The position numbers and the translations under genes are program-made. From Phormidium sp. FACHB-1136 (GTDB lineage: Bacteria; Cyanobacteriota; Cyanobacteriia; Phormidesmidales; Phormidesmidaceae): a stretch of 64,000 nucleotides of DNA. Positions 17,465-25,754 of the stretch are shown here, piece after piece (position 1 is the stretch's first letter; each line of letters starts with the position of its first letter). The stretch covers positions 1 through 64,000 of the forward strand of contig NZ_JACJRS010000014.1 in assembly GCF_014697375.1 (NCBI RefSeq). The letters are read 5' to 3'. The notes below the pieces were generated by a model. It worked only from the letters and a program-made list of their open reading frames with translations. It ran no database searches and was not told where the DNA came from.

Positions 17465-18256
17465 CTAGCCGAACCGATAGCCAAAGCCGCGTAGCGTGAT
17501 GATGTATTGGGGATGGCTGGGGTCGGGTTCGATTTTCTCCCGCAGCCAGCGGATATGGACATCGACGGTTTTGCGATCCCCCATAAAGTCGTCACCCCAC
17601 ACCGCTTGGATGAGATCTTCCCGCGACCAGACCCGGTTGGGGGCACGCATAAACAGCTCCAAAAGCCGAAATTCCTTGGGCGAGAGGGCCACCTCCTGTC
17701 CCGCCACGACCACCCGCAGTTCTTCCTGGTAAAGGACGATGTCTTTGCAGGCTAGGACGGAGTTACCTACCGTTGGGGGGCTCCACTGATAGCGGCGCAG
17801 CAAGGCTCGACAGCGGGCAATCAATTCCCTCATGCCAAAGGGTTTGGGCAGATAATCGTCGGCCCCCACCTCTAGCCCCACCACGCGGTCAAGCTCCGAT
17901 CCTCGGGCACTGAGAATCAAAATCGGGATCTCCAGGCGATGATGCCGCATCATGCGACAGAGATCCAGTCCGTTTACGCCCGGTAGCATGAGATCCACAA
18001 TGGCGAGATCGACCCGCAGGGCGTTTTGGCTAGAGGGCGGAAACATCAATTCCACAGCCTGCTGCCCCGATTCCACCATGACGACCTGATAGCCCTCATC
18101 GGTGAGGGCCATGGCAACAGTCTCGCGGATTAAATCTTCGTCATCAATGACCAGAATTCGCTCAGGCTCCTGGGCATGATGGGATGAACCCAAGGCATTT
18201 TTCAACACGGCCCCATCCCCTTGTCCGCCAGCCAAACCACAATGGTCTCTAATCAT
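17465..18256 (-). CDS. Two-component response regulator, OmpR/PhoB type
   Basis: 263 residues. The receiver domain (about 33-155) has the acidic pair Asp38-Asp39, phospho-acceptor Asp88 in AIVDLMLPG, and Lys138 in LPKPF. The C-terminal winged helix (about 165-262) ends VDVHIRWLREKIEPDP...GFGYRFG, the OmpR/PhoB recognition pattern. The N-terminus before ERILVIDDE is unusually long, so a later start is possible. No histidine kinase gene is adjacent, and I cannot assign it to a named cyanobacterial regulator. It is followed upstream by the FecR-domain gene on the same strand. Confidence 0.9.
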   Translation of the reverse strand: MIRDHCGLAGGQGDGAVLKNALGSSHHAQEPERILVIDDEDLIRETVAMALTDEGYQVVMVESGQQAVELMFPPSSQNALRVDLAIVDLMLPGVNGLDLCRMMRHHRLEIPILILSARGSELDRVVGLEVGADDYLPKPFGMRELIARCRALLRRYQWSPPTVGNSVLACKDIVLYQEELRVVVAGQEVALSPKEFRLLELFMRAPNRVWSREDLIQAVWGDDFMGDRKTVDVHIRWLREKIEPDPSHPQYIITLRGFGYRFG

Positions 18257-18339
18257 GACGGTTAGAGCTTAAGGCCATACCGAGAATAGATTAAGGTTGC
18301 GTAAATATGGCGTTTTTCTGAGTCAATGTTAAGCAGGGG

Positions 18340-19443
18340 TTAGGGGAATAAGGGGCCAGGGGAGATAGGTGGATAGGTGGGTGAGGTCGGCGGATTGGTC
18401 GGCGGCTGAGGAATAATGAGGGACGGTACCGACAGAATCGGGGGTAGGGATGGAACCCTGGGGTATAGCCGATGAAAGACGCGCTGGAGGTCACTGATGC
18501 CTGGCAGATCGCTAAAGCCTTGAACTAACGGCCCTTCCACTAAATTGATAAAGTCGTCAACGGTGAGACGGCTAATCACCGCTAGATCACTCTCGGCGTT
18601 AATCATTACCTGCTGCCCTTCGCGAATGACCAGCACGGTATCTGGGTTAAAGTCCACCGTTTCGGCAGGTTCAACCTTGCCGTCATCCCCACTAGGAGCG
18701 CTCAGATCGATCTGAGGCTGAGGCTGAGGGGCACTGTCGTTGTGGCCAGGGTTCTGGGGATCCTCGGTAGGTGTGGCTGAATCAGCCTGATCGAAGACTT
18801 GCTTCAGCCCGTCTTCATCTCCCTCGTTTCCATCGGCATCAGAATCCTCATTAGCACCAGAGGCCTCTTCAGTATCAACATCCTCCTCGGGGATCAACCC
18901 TTCATCAGGGGCGAGATCCGTTGAACGCTGGCCCACCAAGACTTCTCCTTCAAAAACCTTAACGGTGGTTTCACCCTCTTCCGTGACCTCTAGGGTGTAC
19001 AGGGTGCCCCGCACTCCTGCCATCGTGGTCGTGGAGCAACCGTTGAGAGATCCATTGACCAGCAATGTTCCTCGGCTGAGTTGGGCACATTGGCCCACCA
19101 TCAGGCTAGAGTTATGAGCTAAGCGAGCCACTGCCCCGTTATTAAACCGCAACGATGTACGGGCCGATTGGGTGCGCACCCGCTGCTGACGTTGGGCCAC
19201 ACTATTTACGGCGGCCTGTCGATTTTGGATAAAAACCTGATCGCTATCTAGAACCTCGGTGACGGTAGCGGAGGCCACCGTTTGCCCCCAAGCCGCTGAG
19301 GGGCGAGGTAGGGCCATCGCACCATTGCCGAGCAGGGCGCAACCTACTACGGCGATGAAACGTAGCGAAGCCGTGCGCCGAGGATGGGACGATGGCGTAG
19401 TGGCTGGCCGAGAGCCAGCCCAATGACGATGGGAAAACAGCAT
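18340..19443 (-). CDS. Exported FecR-domain protein with acidic and proline-rich tail
   Basis: 367 residues. A signal peptide with a long basic n-region and the hydrophobic core FIAVVGCALLGNGAMAL precedes the FecR domain (about 60-170), seen in SLRFNNGAVARLAHNSSLMVG and TMAGVRGTLYTLEV and FEGEVLVG. An acidic, low-complexity region (about 178-230, many Glu/Asp) and a Pro-rich C-terminus follow. In cyanobacteria such stand-alone FecR proteins are common and their role is unclear; there is no TonB receptor or sigma factor next to it, so the classical iron-dicitrate signalling role is unlikely. Confidence 0.85.
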   Translation of the reverse strand: MLFSHRHWAGSRPATTPSSHPRRTASLRFIAVVGCALLGNGAMALPRPSAAWGQTVASATVTEVLDSDQVFIQNRQAAVNSVAQRQQRVRTQSARTSLRFNNGAVARLAHNSSLMVGQCAQLSRGTLLVNGSLNGCSTTTMAGVRGTLYTLEVTEEGETTVKVFEGEVLVGQRSTDLAPDEGLIPEEDVDTEEASGANEDSDADGNEGDEDGLKQVFDQADSATPTEDPQNPGHNDSAPQPQPQIDLSAPSGDDGKVEPAETVDFNPDTVLVIREGQQVMINAESDLAVISRLTVDDFINLVEGPLVQGFSDLPGISDLQRVFHRLYPRVPSLPPILSVPSLIIPQPPTNPPTSPTYPPISPGPLFP

Positions 19444-19611
19444 AGGTCTTCATGGTTTCAGGCTATACCTACTGATCCATCAAGCCCCCGCTAAGTTCCG
19501 GGCAGAGGGACAAATCTTTATCCGTGGGGCTACGGTCATCCCCTAGCTTTGTTCTCGCGGCTTCTGAATAATCCAGGATAGGATTTATGGTGACGGCAAT
19601 TACGTAGGGCC

Positions 19612-20394
19612 ATGGCAACGCAACCTGGGTTCCAGACGGGGATGAACCCCTGGATGAATCGCGCCAATCGACTGAGGACATGGTTCGGGGTGATTCTAGT
19701 CTGTGGCTGGATCACCGCCTGCGGAACGGTGCCCCTAGCCGCCAGTGCCGACTATCAATCCGTCACGCCCAGCCAAGACGGCATTGGTCGGGTATACCTG
19801 GGTCGAGAAATTGCCAAAACCATGGGCCATGAGGGCGCGGCCTGGTTAGATCGGCCTAGCCGCCTGTTGCAGGAACGACCCCAGCTGGCGGTGGATCGTC
19901 TGGAGTTGCAGCCTACAGACATCGTGGCGGATATTGGCGCTGGGTCAGGCTACTTCGCGACTCGGTTAGCGGCGCGGGTGCCCCAGGGGCGGGTGTTGGC
20001 GGTGGATGTACAACCGGAAATGCTGGCCCTGCTGCGCGAAAAGCTAGCCGCCATGCGAATCACCAACGTGGAGCCTGTCCTAGGCCAAGAAGATAGCCCC
20101 AACCTGCCCCCCAACACCCTAGATTTGGCCCTGATGGTAGATGCCTACCACGAATTTGCCTACCCCCGCGAAATGATGACGGGCATTGTGACAGCCCTCA
20201 AACCCGGTGGGCGGGTGGTGCTGGCGGAATATCGGGCGGAAAACCCCCTAGTGATGATTAAGCGCCTCCACAAAATGAGCGAGGCCCAGGTCAAACGCGA
20301 GATGGCCACCGTGGGCTTACGCTGGCTGAAAACCGACGATGCTTTGCCCCAACAGCACCTTTTATTTTTTGAAAAGCCTGCTGAAAACAGTTAA
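19612..20394 (+). CDS. Class I SAM-dependent methyltransferase with a lipoprotein-type leader
   Basis: 260 residues. Residues 105-240 form a Rossmann methyltransferase: motif I VADIGAGSGYFATRLAARV, the acidic end of strand 2 in LAVDVQPEM, motif II/IV in LDLALMVDAYHEF, and the post-motif LKPGGRVVLAEY. It is similar to the 'predicted methyltransferase' family with HEF-type motif. Unusually, the N-terminus (WFGVILVCGWITACGT) looks like a lipoprotein signal with lipobox ITAC at Cys37, although SAM is not expected outside the cytoplasm. Starts at Met11 or Met15 would also keep this leader. Substrate unknown. Confidence 0.8.
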   Translation: MATQPGFQTGMNPWMNRANRLRTWFGVILVCGWITACGTVPLAASADYQSVTPSQDGIGRVYLGREIAKTMGHEGAAWLDRPSRLLQERPQLAVDRLELQPTDIVADIGAGSGYFATRLAARVPQGRVLAVDVQPEMLALLREKLAAMRITNVEPVLGQEDSPNLPPNTLDLALMVDAYHEFAYPREMMTGIVTALKPGGRVVLAEYRAENPLVMIKRLHKMSEAQVKREMATVGLRWLKTDDALPQQHLLFFEKPAENS

Positions 20395-20493
20395 CCTCCA
20401 TCGCCCTCAACCGCTCTGTCAGACAGACAAGGGAAGCTAGAAACAACGTTCAATGCGACAATAAAAGCGACGATGACCGAAGGATTTCAACCC

Positions 20494-21036
20494 ATGCTCA
20501 AGCGTTTGGCCACCCTGTTCCTCCTTGTGTTTGCCGTTGCCCTGCAAAGCTGTGTGGGCGGTGGCGGTGGCCTCCTCAGCTACTCCGATCCCTACGACGG
20601 CTACGACTTCATGTATCCCACGGGCTGGGTTGAAGTGATCGTACCCGGTGCCGCCGATGTGGTTTTCCACGACATCATCCACGAAACCGAAAACGTTAGT
20701 GTGGTGATTAGCGACGTGCCCGACGACAAAAAACTGGAGGATCTGGGCACTCCCACCGATGTCGGCTACAAGTTGTCCAAGAGTTTCAACGCCATCTCCG
20801 AGAATGGCAGCGATGTGGAACTGGTGAGTGCCCAGCGCATCGACACCCCCGACAACAAAACCTACTACATCCTGGAATACGTGGCTGATCTGCCCGCCGG
20901 AACCCGCCACAACCTGGCCAGTGCCATTGTGCGCCGGGGCAAGCTCTACACCTTCAACGCCTCCACCAACGAAGACCGCTGGGACAAAATGAAGGACACC
21001 CTAAAGCAGTCCGTGGCCTCCTTCAAGGTCTCCTAG
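20494..21036 (+). CDS. PsbP-family photosystem II lipoprotein (CyanoP-like)
   Basis: 180 residues from the ATG at 20494, which gives a clean lipoprotein signal (MLKRLATLFLLVFAVALQSC, lipidated Cys20) preceded by aagga; an upstream in-frame ATG at 20473 would add seven unlikely residues. The mature part opens YSDPYDGYDFMYPTGWVEV, the hallmark of PsbP/CyanoP, and continues with the six-stranded PsbP fold to the end (RWDKMKDTLKQSVASFKV). CyanoP sits on the lumenal side of thylakoids and assists early photosystem II assembly. Transcribed alone. Confidence 0.93.
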   Translation: MLKRLATLFLLVFAVALQSCVGGGGGLLSYSDPYDGYDFMYPTGWVEVIVPGAADVVFHDIIHETENVSVVISDVPDDKKLEDLGTPTDVGYKLSKSFNAISENGSDVELVSAQRIDTPDNKTYYILEYVADLPAGTRHNLASAIVRRGKLYTFNASTNEDRWDKMKDTLKQSVASFKVS

Positions 21037-21504
21037 CCTGCCTCCCCTGCCTAATGCTGAGGGCATCCTGGCCCTAGGACGGCCCTCGCCTTTACCCCCT
21101 ATCCTTGGATCTACTGCTAGTACACATTTCCGATCCGTACCATAATCGCCTAGGAGATTCCCCTAAATTATCCCTTGGAAAGGGGGACTTTGAATCCAGT
21201 TCCCCACTCTCTATGAGGGGGGCGGAGGGGAGCCAACTCCAGGCACAAGGCAAGATAGAGCCTGATGGATAAGCAGTAGCCTGCGGATCAAGGGGTGTTC
21301 AATTTATAGCTGTAGCCCTTTTGATTGAGACCCGTTCGGGCTGAGCCTGTCGTTGGCGTAGCCTCTCCGGCGGAGAAAGCCCATCACCCAGACCCAGCCT
21401 AAAACTATGCCCTTCGACAAGCTCAGGACGAACCCACTGTCCTTGTCCTGACAAAGTTGGCGATAGCTATAGATTCCCTGCTGATTCGTGTGTCCTTTGG
21501 CCCC
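21037..21504. other. Intergenic region with dispersed repeats upstream of maf
   Basis: Contains a second-family repeat (about 21151-21234: gagattcccctaaatt...aagggggactttga...) also seen at 22289-22366, and a segment at 21335-21436 with the widespread motifs 'gcctgtcg...ggcgtagcc' and 'cccttcgacaagctcagg'. No gene is supported. Confidence 0.55.
21151..21234. repeat. Dispersed repeat, family 2, copy 1
   Basis: Shares gagattcccctaaat, aagggggactttga and the following 'tcc-gttcccc' block, in the same order, with the copy at 22289-22366 about 1.1 kb away. The copy here is more diverged in its second half. Confidence 0.65.
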
Positions 21505-22107
21505 ATGTCCTTTGCACCTTCCTCCAGACCTCAATTTGTCCTGGCCTCTGCCTCCAAGGCCCGCCGTTTATTGCTAGTGGGGGCGGGGATTCATCCCTTC
21601 GTCTGCCCCAGCAACTTTGACGAATCCCAAATCGACGAACCCGATCCGCCCCGCCATGTGGTTACCCTGGCCCAGCACAAGGCCAAAACCGTGGCCCCCC
21701 AGTTCGCCCATGCCATGGTGATGGGCTGCGATTCGGTGCTGGCGTTCAACGGCCAAATCTACGGCAAACCCGACAGCAAAGAAGACGCCATCGCCCGCTG
21801 GCAAGCTATGCGTGGCCAAGTGGGCGACCTCTACACAGGCCACGTATTGATTTCCCCCAGCGGCCTTTGCCTCGCCCGTGCCGCCGTGACCCGCGTCTAC
21901 TTTGCCGACATCGACGACGACACCATCACCGCCTATGTGAACTCCGGCGAACCCCTGGCCTGTGCCGGAGCCTTCGCCATCGACGGCAAGGGTGGCCTAT
22001 TTATCGAAAAACTAGAGGGCTGCCACAGCAACGTCATCGGCCTCAGTTTGCCCCTGTTGCGTACCATGCTGGCCGAGCTAGGCTATCAAGTCTCAGACTT
22101 TTGGTAG
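21505..22107 (+). CDS. maf: Maf-family nucleotide pyrophosphatase
   Basis: 200 residues from the ATG at 21505; a longer frame starts 16 codons upstream but the family motif begins just after this [17 protein letters not shown] carries the conserved SxSxxR phosphate-binding pattern; [17 protein letters not shown] has the catalytic Asp; [12 protein letters not shown] and [15 protein letters not shown] follow in family order. Maf proteins hydrolyse non-canonical or modified nucleoside triphosphates to monophosphates and are implicated in septum control. Transcribed alone between two repeat-rich intergenic regions. Confidence 0.93.
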   Translation: MSFAPSSRPQFVLASASKARRLLLVGAGIHPFVCPSNFDESQIDEPDPPRHVVTLAQHKAKTVAPQFAHAMVMGCDSVLAFNGQIYGKPDSKEDAIARWQAMRGQVGDLYTGHVLISPSGLCLARAAVTRVYFADIDDDTITAYVNSGEPLACAGAFAIDGKGGLFIEKLEGCHSNVIGLSLPLLRTMLAELGYQVSDFW

Positions 22108-22288
22108 CTAACCTCAATGCAGGATAGGCTAAGCGCTATCTTGAGAAACCCACTTCAACTTCACGTTTTAGTCCTCACCCTAAAGCCTTTTCCCATCGGG
22201 AGAAGGACTTTGATATGCGCTAGATCCCCCCTCCTTCCTGGGCTACTACATACATAGATCTCGTTGCCCCTGGTCAAAGGCTGGGAGA

Positions 22289-22366
22289 TTCCCCTAAATC
22301 CCCCTTGAAAAGGGGGACTTTGACTCCGGTTCCCCCCTTGAAAAGGGGATCTAGGGGGGATCAATC
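22289..22366. repeat. Dispersed repeat, family 2, copy 2
   Basis: Core: gagattcccctaaatccccc, then ttgaaaagggggactttgac, then a second ccccccttgaaaagggg hairpin. The two hairpins are imperfect repeats of each other. Matches 21151-21234 in order and orientation. Confidence 0.7.
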
Positions 22367-22529
22367 CCTGGCAAGGTCAGCATCGATGACTTGTGTGTAC
22401 TTAGTAGCCCACAGGAAGAGGGATTTAGGGTAAGGGCTACAGCCCAAGCCAGAAACAGTCTTCTAGAGATTGCAGTCTTTGGCCTATCCCAAACTCAGGT
22501 TAGTCATAGGCAAAATCTAGGGCGAGGCC

Positions 22530-22565
22530 AAGCCCACCGAGAAGCCCACCGAGAAGCCCACCGAG
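22530..22565 (+). repeat. 12-bp tandem repeat, three copies
   Basis: The unit aagcccaccgag occurs three times without interruption. It lies outside any supported gene. Confidence 0.9.
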
Positions 22566-22725
22566 GGGCCAGGGTGTGGGCGGCAGTGAACCTCTACCGA
22601 AAATCTGCACTGCCCAGGGAAAACCTAGGTATACTTTGACCTTCAGAGGGGTTGACGGCGGGGCTGGGGGGATAGCTATCATTCCCCGGTGCGTTAACCC
22701 TAGCCAGCCTGGGGAGGAAACTGCC

Positions 22726-23778
22726 GTGTTAAGTCTATTGCTGCTGTCGTCGTTGCTAGGTCGCCCCACTGAGGTCGCCCCGTTGCCAGCGGACATGGGG
22801 GCCGCCACTTGGCCTGCCGTGGCACGGGTGGACGTTCAGACGCCTGGATCGGCATTCCCCAGCCCCGAACTCTTGGCCCAGTCCGCCCCCAGCCCCTACC
22901 GAGTGCCCGCCCTTCAGCCCGATTTCATGGGTAGCCTGTGGGTGGGAGCTTGGAATGGGCTAATCCGCATTCATCCCGAAACGGGCAACATCGAGCGGCG
23001 GGTGGCAATTCCCGGTCGCACCCTGGAGGCGCTAACCCAGGATCGGGCCGGACGTATCTGGGCGGGCACCTTTACCGGGCTGGTACGGGTCGATCCACGC
23101 ACCAACGAGATTACTGCCCAAAACTTCACGCTGCCCTCCAACCGGGTGCTGTCTGTGCTGATTGATCATCGGGGCTTTTTGTGGGCAGGCACCGACCGAG
23201 GGCTGGCGATGATTAGCCCGGATCGTGGCCTATTGATGACCACCCTGCAAGACTTGGAGGGGGTCAGCGCCAATGCCCTCAGCTTAGACGGCAACAATCA
23301 CCTCTGGGTGGGCACCCTGGATGGCCTCGTGCAGATCAATACCGCCAGCGCTTTTCCCATGGGGCGGGTGGGCAATTTGCCGGGGGGAGCAGTGCAAGCC
23401 CTTGCCCTGGGGCCAAGGGGCAACCTCTGGGTGGGTACGCCAGCGGGGCTGTTTGTGGTCGATCCGGTGCGGTCGGAACTGGTGCGTTCCGTGGCCGCTT
23501 TGCGCAACCGGAATGTTCAGACCCTTGGCTTTGACCAAAACCGCAACCTTTGGGTCGGCACCACGGATGGGCTGTTTCAAATCCGGGCCGACAGCGGCGA
23601 ACTGCTGGGCCGAGTACCGCTCTTGCCCTCTAGCCAAATTCTCTCCGTGGCACCGGGCGTGGGCAATAAGGTTTGGGTCGGCACCAGTGAGGGGTTAGGC
23701 TGGGTAAGCCAACTCACGGGGCAAGGTCACCCCCACCGGGGGTTGGTCAGTCCCCAAGTCCTAGAGGCCCAGCGTTAA
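22726..23778 (+). CDS. Exported seven-bladed beta-propeller protein (two-component regulator propeller type)
   Basis: 350 residues. I place the start at GTG 22726 because ggggagg lies 8 bases upstream and the protein then opens with a signal-peptide-like LSLLLLSSLLG; an upstream ATG at 22576 would add 50 atypical residues. Seven repeats of the type LWVGTxxGLxxI follow (LWVGAWNGLIRI, IWAGTFTGLVRV, LWAGTDRGLAMI, LWVGTLDGLVQI, LWVGTPAGLFVV, LWVGTTDGLFQI, VWVGTSEGLGWV), matching the Reg_prop repeat, so a closed propeller is likely. Unlike hybrid sensor proteins, it lacks a kinase or transmembrane output domain. It may bind a ligand or surface polymer. Confidence 0.85.
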   Translation: MLSLLLLSSLLGRPTEVAPLPADMGAATWPAVARVDVQTPGSAFPSPELLAQSAPSPYRVPALQPDFMGSLWVGAWNGLIRIHPETGNIERRVAIPGRTLEALTQDRAGRIWAGTFTGLVRVDPRTNEITAQNFTLPSNRVLSVLIDHRGFLWAGTDRGLAMISPDRGLLMTTLQDLEGVSANALSLDGNNHLWVGTLDGLVQINTASAFPMGRVGNLPGGAVQALALGPRGNLWVGTPAGLFVVDPVRSELVRSVAALRNRNVQTLGFDQNRNLWVGTTDGLFQIRADSGELLGRVPLLPSSQILSVAPGVGNKVWVGTSEGLGWVSQLTGQGHPHRGLVSPQVLEAQR

Positions 23779-23782
23779 ATTC

Positions 23783-24349
23783 ATGTCCATGGATTCAGAA
23801 ACCCCTCCCCTCTGCTATCGGCTTCGGATTGATATCCTAGATAGCGACCCACCCATCTGGCGTAGCCTGCGGGTGTGGGCCGATACCCCCCTAGCCGATC
23901 TGCCTACCATTCTGGCCGCCGTGATGGGCTGGTCGGGCCAAGCCGAGGCTCACCTTCACCTCCCCAACGCCTCCGGTGGTCGATCTGTCACCGAGGCTAA
24001 CCCCTCCACACGCCTATCCTCCGTGCTGCGCCACCCAGGAGACAGCCTGCGCTACACCTATGCCCCCGCCCTCGGCTGGCTGCATCGAGTGGCCCTAGAA
24101 GCCGTGGAACTCGCCCAGACCAGCGACTCTCTGCCGATTTGCCTAGCCGGAGAACGCCATTGCCCCCCCGAATTTTGCGCGGGCGTCTGGGGCTACGAAG
24201 ACCTGCTCGACCGCCTCAATGACCCCGAAGACCCCGATTATGCCGAACTCTGGGAACAAACAGGCTACGACTTCGACCCCGAAAAGTTTGACCTAGAGGC
24301 CGCCAACCAGCGCCTACAATTCGTCCTCGGCCTTGGGGAAGCAGGCTAG
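23783..24349 (+). CDS. Plasmid pRiA4b ORF-3-like / IS1096 TnpR-type protein
   Basis: 188 residues. It begins with a beta-strand region CYRLRIDILDSDPPIWRSLRVWADTPLADL, the conserved start of the PRiA4_ORF3 domain, and ends with the typical acidic helix EDLLDRLNDPEDPDYAELWEQTGYDFDPEKFDLEAAN. The family is widespread, often named as an IS1096 passenger protein, but here there is no transposase nearby and it follows the propeller gene by 4 bases, so it is probably co-transcribed with it. Its function is unknown. Its stop codon directly abuts the stop of the convergent oxidoreductase gene. Confidence 0.85.
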   Translation: MSMDSETPPLCYRLRIDILDSDPPIWRSLRVWADTPLADLPTILAAVMGWSGQAEAHLHLPNASGGRSVTEANPSTRLSSVLRHPGDSLRYTYAPALGWLHRVALEAVELAQTSDSLPICLAGERHCPPEFCAGVWGYEDLLDRLNDPEDPDYAELWEQTGYDFDPEKFDLEAANQRLQFVLGLGEAG

Positions 24350-25405
24350 CTAAGCCCAGGGCAGGGTAATGTCCGTAGCCTGTTCGGCGGATTGGGTAAT
24401 GGCCTCCATCACCTGCACGAGGCGGGTGGCCATCCCTCCAGAGGAGAGGGGGGAAGGCTGCTGCTGGCGCACACAGGATAGAAAGTGGCGGCAAACTTGG
24501 GCTAGGGGTTCGGCGGCGGCATAGTCCACGGTTTCGGCGGGGGCCACCACAGGCACAAAGGCGGTGCCCTGGGGTTCCAGATGGCCGGGGTAGAGGGTGA
24601 GGGGGTGGGCCGTCTGCATTTCATCGAAGACGAGGGTGCCCTGGGTGCCCACGAGGCCCAACCGTCGCTGTTTGTCAGGGTTGAGCCAACTGGCCTGTAC
24701 CGTAGCCTCCACACCACCGGGGTAGGTGACCCGCACCCAGCCCACATCCCGCAGGCCATGGGGAAACTGAGCCTGAGGCCGGGGCTGAAGCCAGATCGAT
24801 CCCCAGGCGTTGACTCGAATCGGTTCTTGCCCGATCCAGTGATTGAGGATGGCCAGGTCGTGAATCGCCAAATCCCACAGGGCATCGGCATCGGGGCGCA
24901 CGGGGCCGAGGTTGGTGCGGGCGGCGTAGGCATAGCGTAAATCGCCCAAAATCCCCTGCTGGCAGAGGTCTTGCCCCCGCTGCACCGCTGGATGAAAGAG
25001 GTAGGTGTGATCCACGACCAACTGCCGCTGCTGGGCAGCGGCCAAACGACACAGCGCCTCGCAGGTGGCCGATGCTAGGGTCAAAGGCTTTTCGCTCAGC
25101 ACATGCAGTCCCCGATTTAGGGCGGCGTGGATCAGGTCGTAGTGGGTGCTGGCTGGGGTGGCAATCACCACGGCGTCCAATCCTTCTAGGGCAAAGGCGG
25201 TTTGCCATTGGGAATACCATTGTCCCCCATCGGGTAGCCTAAACTGGCTCTGAAGCTGGCTCAGGCGGTCGGCATTGGCCTCGACTACCGCTACCACCTC
25301 GGCCTCAGGCAGGGCCAAAAAGTTGCGGAGCAGATGCACCCCCCAGCGCCCCAGTCCCACCATGGCCAGCTTGATCCTTACTCCAGTGGCTGCCCCATTC
25401 AACAT
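24350..25405 (-). CDS. Gfo/Idh/MocA family NAD(P)-dependent oxidoreductase
   Basis: 351 residues. The N-terminal Rossmann domain is seen in IKLAMVGLGRWGVHLLRNF, followed by VVEANADRL, VIATPASTHYDLIHAAL and the EKPLT motif (HVLSEKPLTLASATCE) with the catalytic-site Lys. The C-terminal domain contains DLAIHDLAILNHWIG. The family oxidises or reduces sugars and sugar nucleotides; a role in surface polysaccharide or inositol-type metabolism is possible but the substrate cannot be read. It stands alone, convergent with the preceding gene with no intergenic base between stops. Confidence 0.88.
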   Translation of the reverse strand: MLNGAATGVRIKLAMVGLGRWGVHLLRNFLALPEAEVVAVVEANADRLSQLQSQFRLPDGGQWYSQWQTAFALEGLDAVVIATPASTHYDLIHAALNRGLHVLSEKPLTLASATCEALCRLAAAQQRQLVVDHTYLFHPAVQRGQDLCQQGILGDLRYAYAARTNLGPVRPDADALWDLAIHDLAILNHWIGQEPIRVNAWGSIWLQPRPQAQFPHGLRDVGWVRVTYPGGVEATVQASWLNPDKQRRLGLVGTQGTLVFDEMQTAHPLTLYPGHLEPQGTAFVPVVAPAETVDYAAAEPLAQVCRHFLSCVRQQQPSPLSSGGMATRLVQVMEAITQSAEQATDITLPWA

Positions 25406-25754
25406 CGTGATACCCGCTGAATCCGATACGCTAGTCTCAGTAGATCACAAACATGCTCTTTTTCCGCGATCCAGCCCACCCTACGGGAAGCAAGCTACAC
25501 CCTAAATCCCCCTCCCACATTGGGAGAGGGACTTTGAAAGGGCTTCCTGCCCCCCTCTCCCCCCTGGGAGAGGGGCTGGGGGTGAGGGCGATCAACCGGG
25601 CCAAAATGGGCATTCCCCCATGGCGAACGGCTATATTAAATTTCGTGACTAGGCTCCCCCACTAGCCCAGGGAAAACCGTGCTAATTCCTAAATTCTGCC
25701 TAAAATTTGGACATATCCGACCGCATTGTGTCAACCGATCCGCAGGGCCACGCC
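25406..25754. other. Intergenic region upstream of the M15A peptidase gene
   Basis: Contains a copy of the palindromic repeat family (25505-25590) in opposite orientation to the 7030 copy. An in-frame TTG at 25707 could extend the peptidase gene by 16 residues but has no ribosome-binding site. Confidence 0.5.
25505..25590. repeat. Palindromic MITE-like repeat, copy 2
   Basis: Reads as the reverse complement of the 52637-52735 copy: 'ccccctcccacattgggagaggg', 'actttgaaagggcttcctg', then 'ccctctccccc-tgggagagggg-ctgggggtgagggcg'. Two hairpins and the gccctcaccccc end are shared. Confidence 0.75.

Larger units (their letters stand above)
22108..22725. other. Repeat-rich intergenic region between maf and the propeller gene
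   Basis: Contains a fragment of the palindromic family (about 22172-22214), a copy of repeat family 2 (22289-22366), a 12-bp triple tandem repeat (22530-22565) and the leader of the propeller gene. No coding sequence is convincing before the GTG at 22726. Confidence 0.55.
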
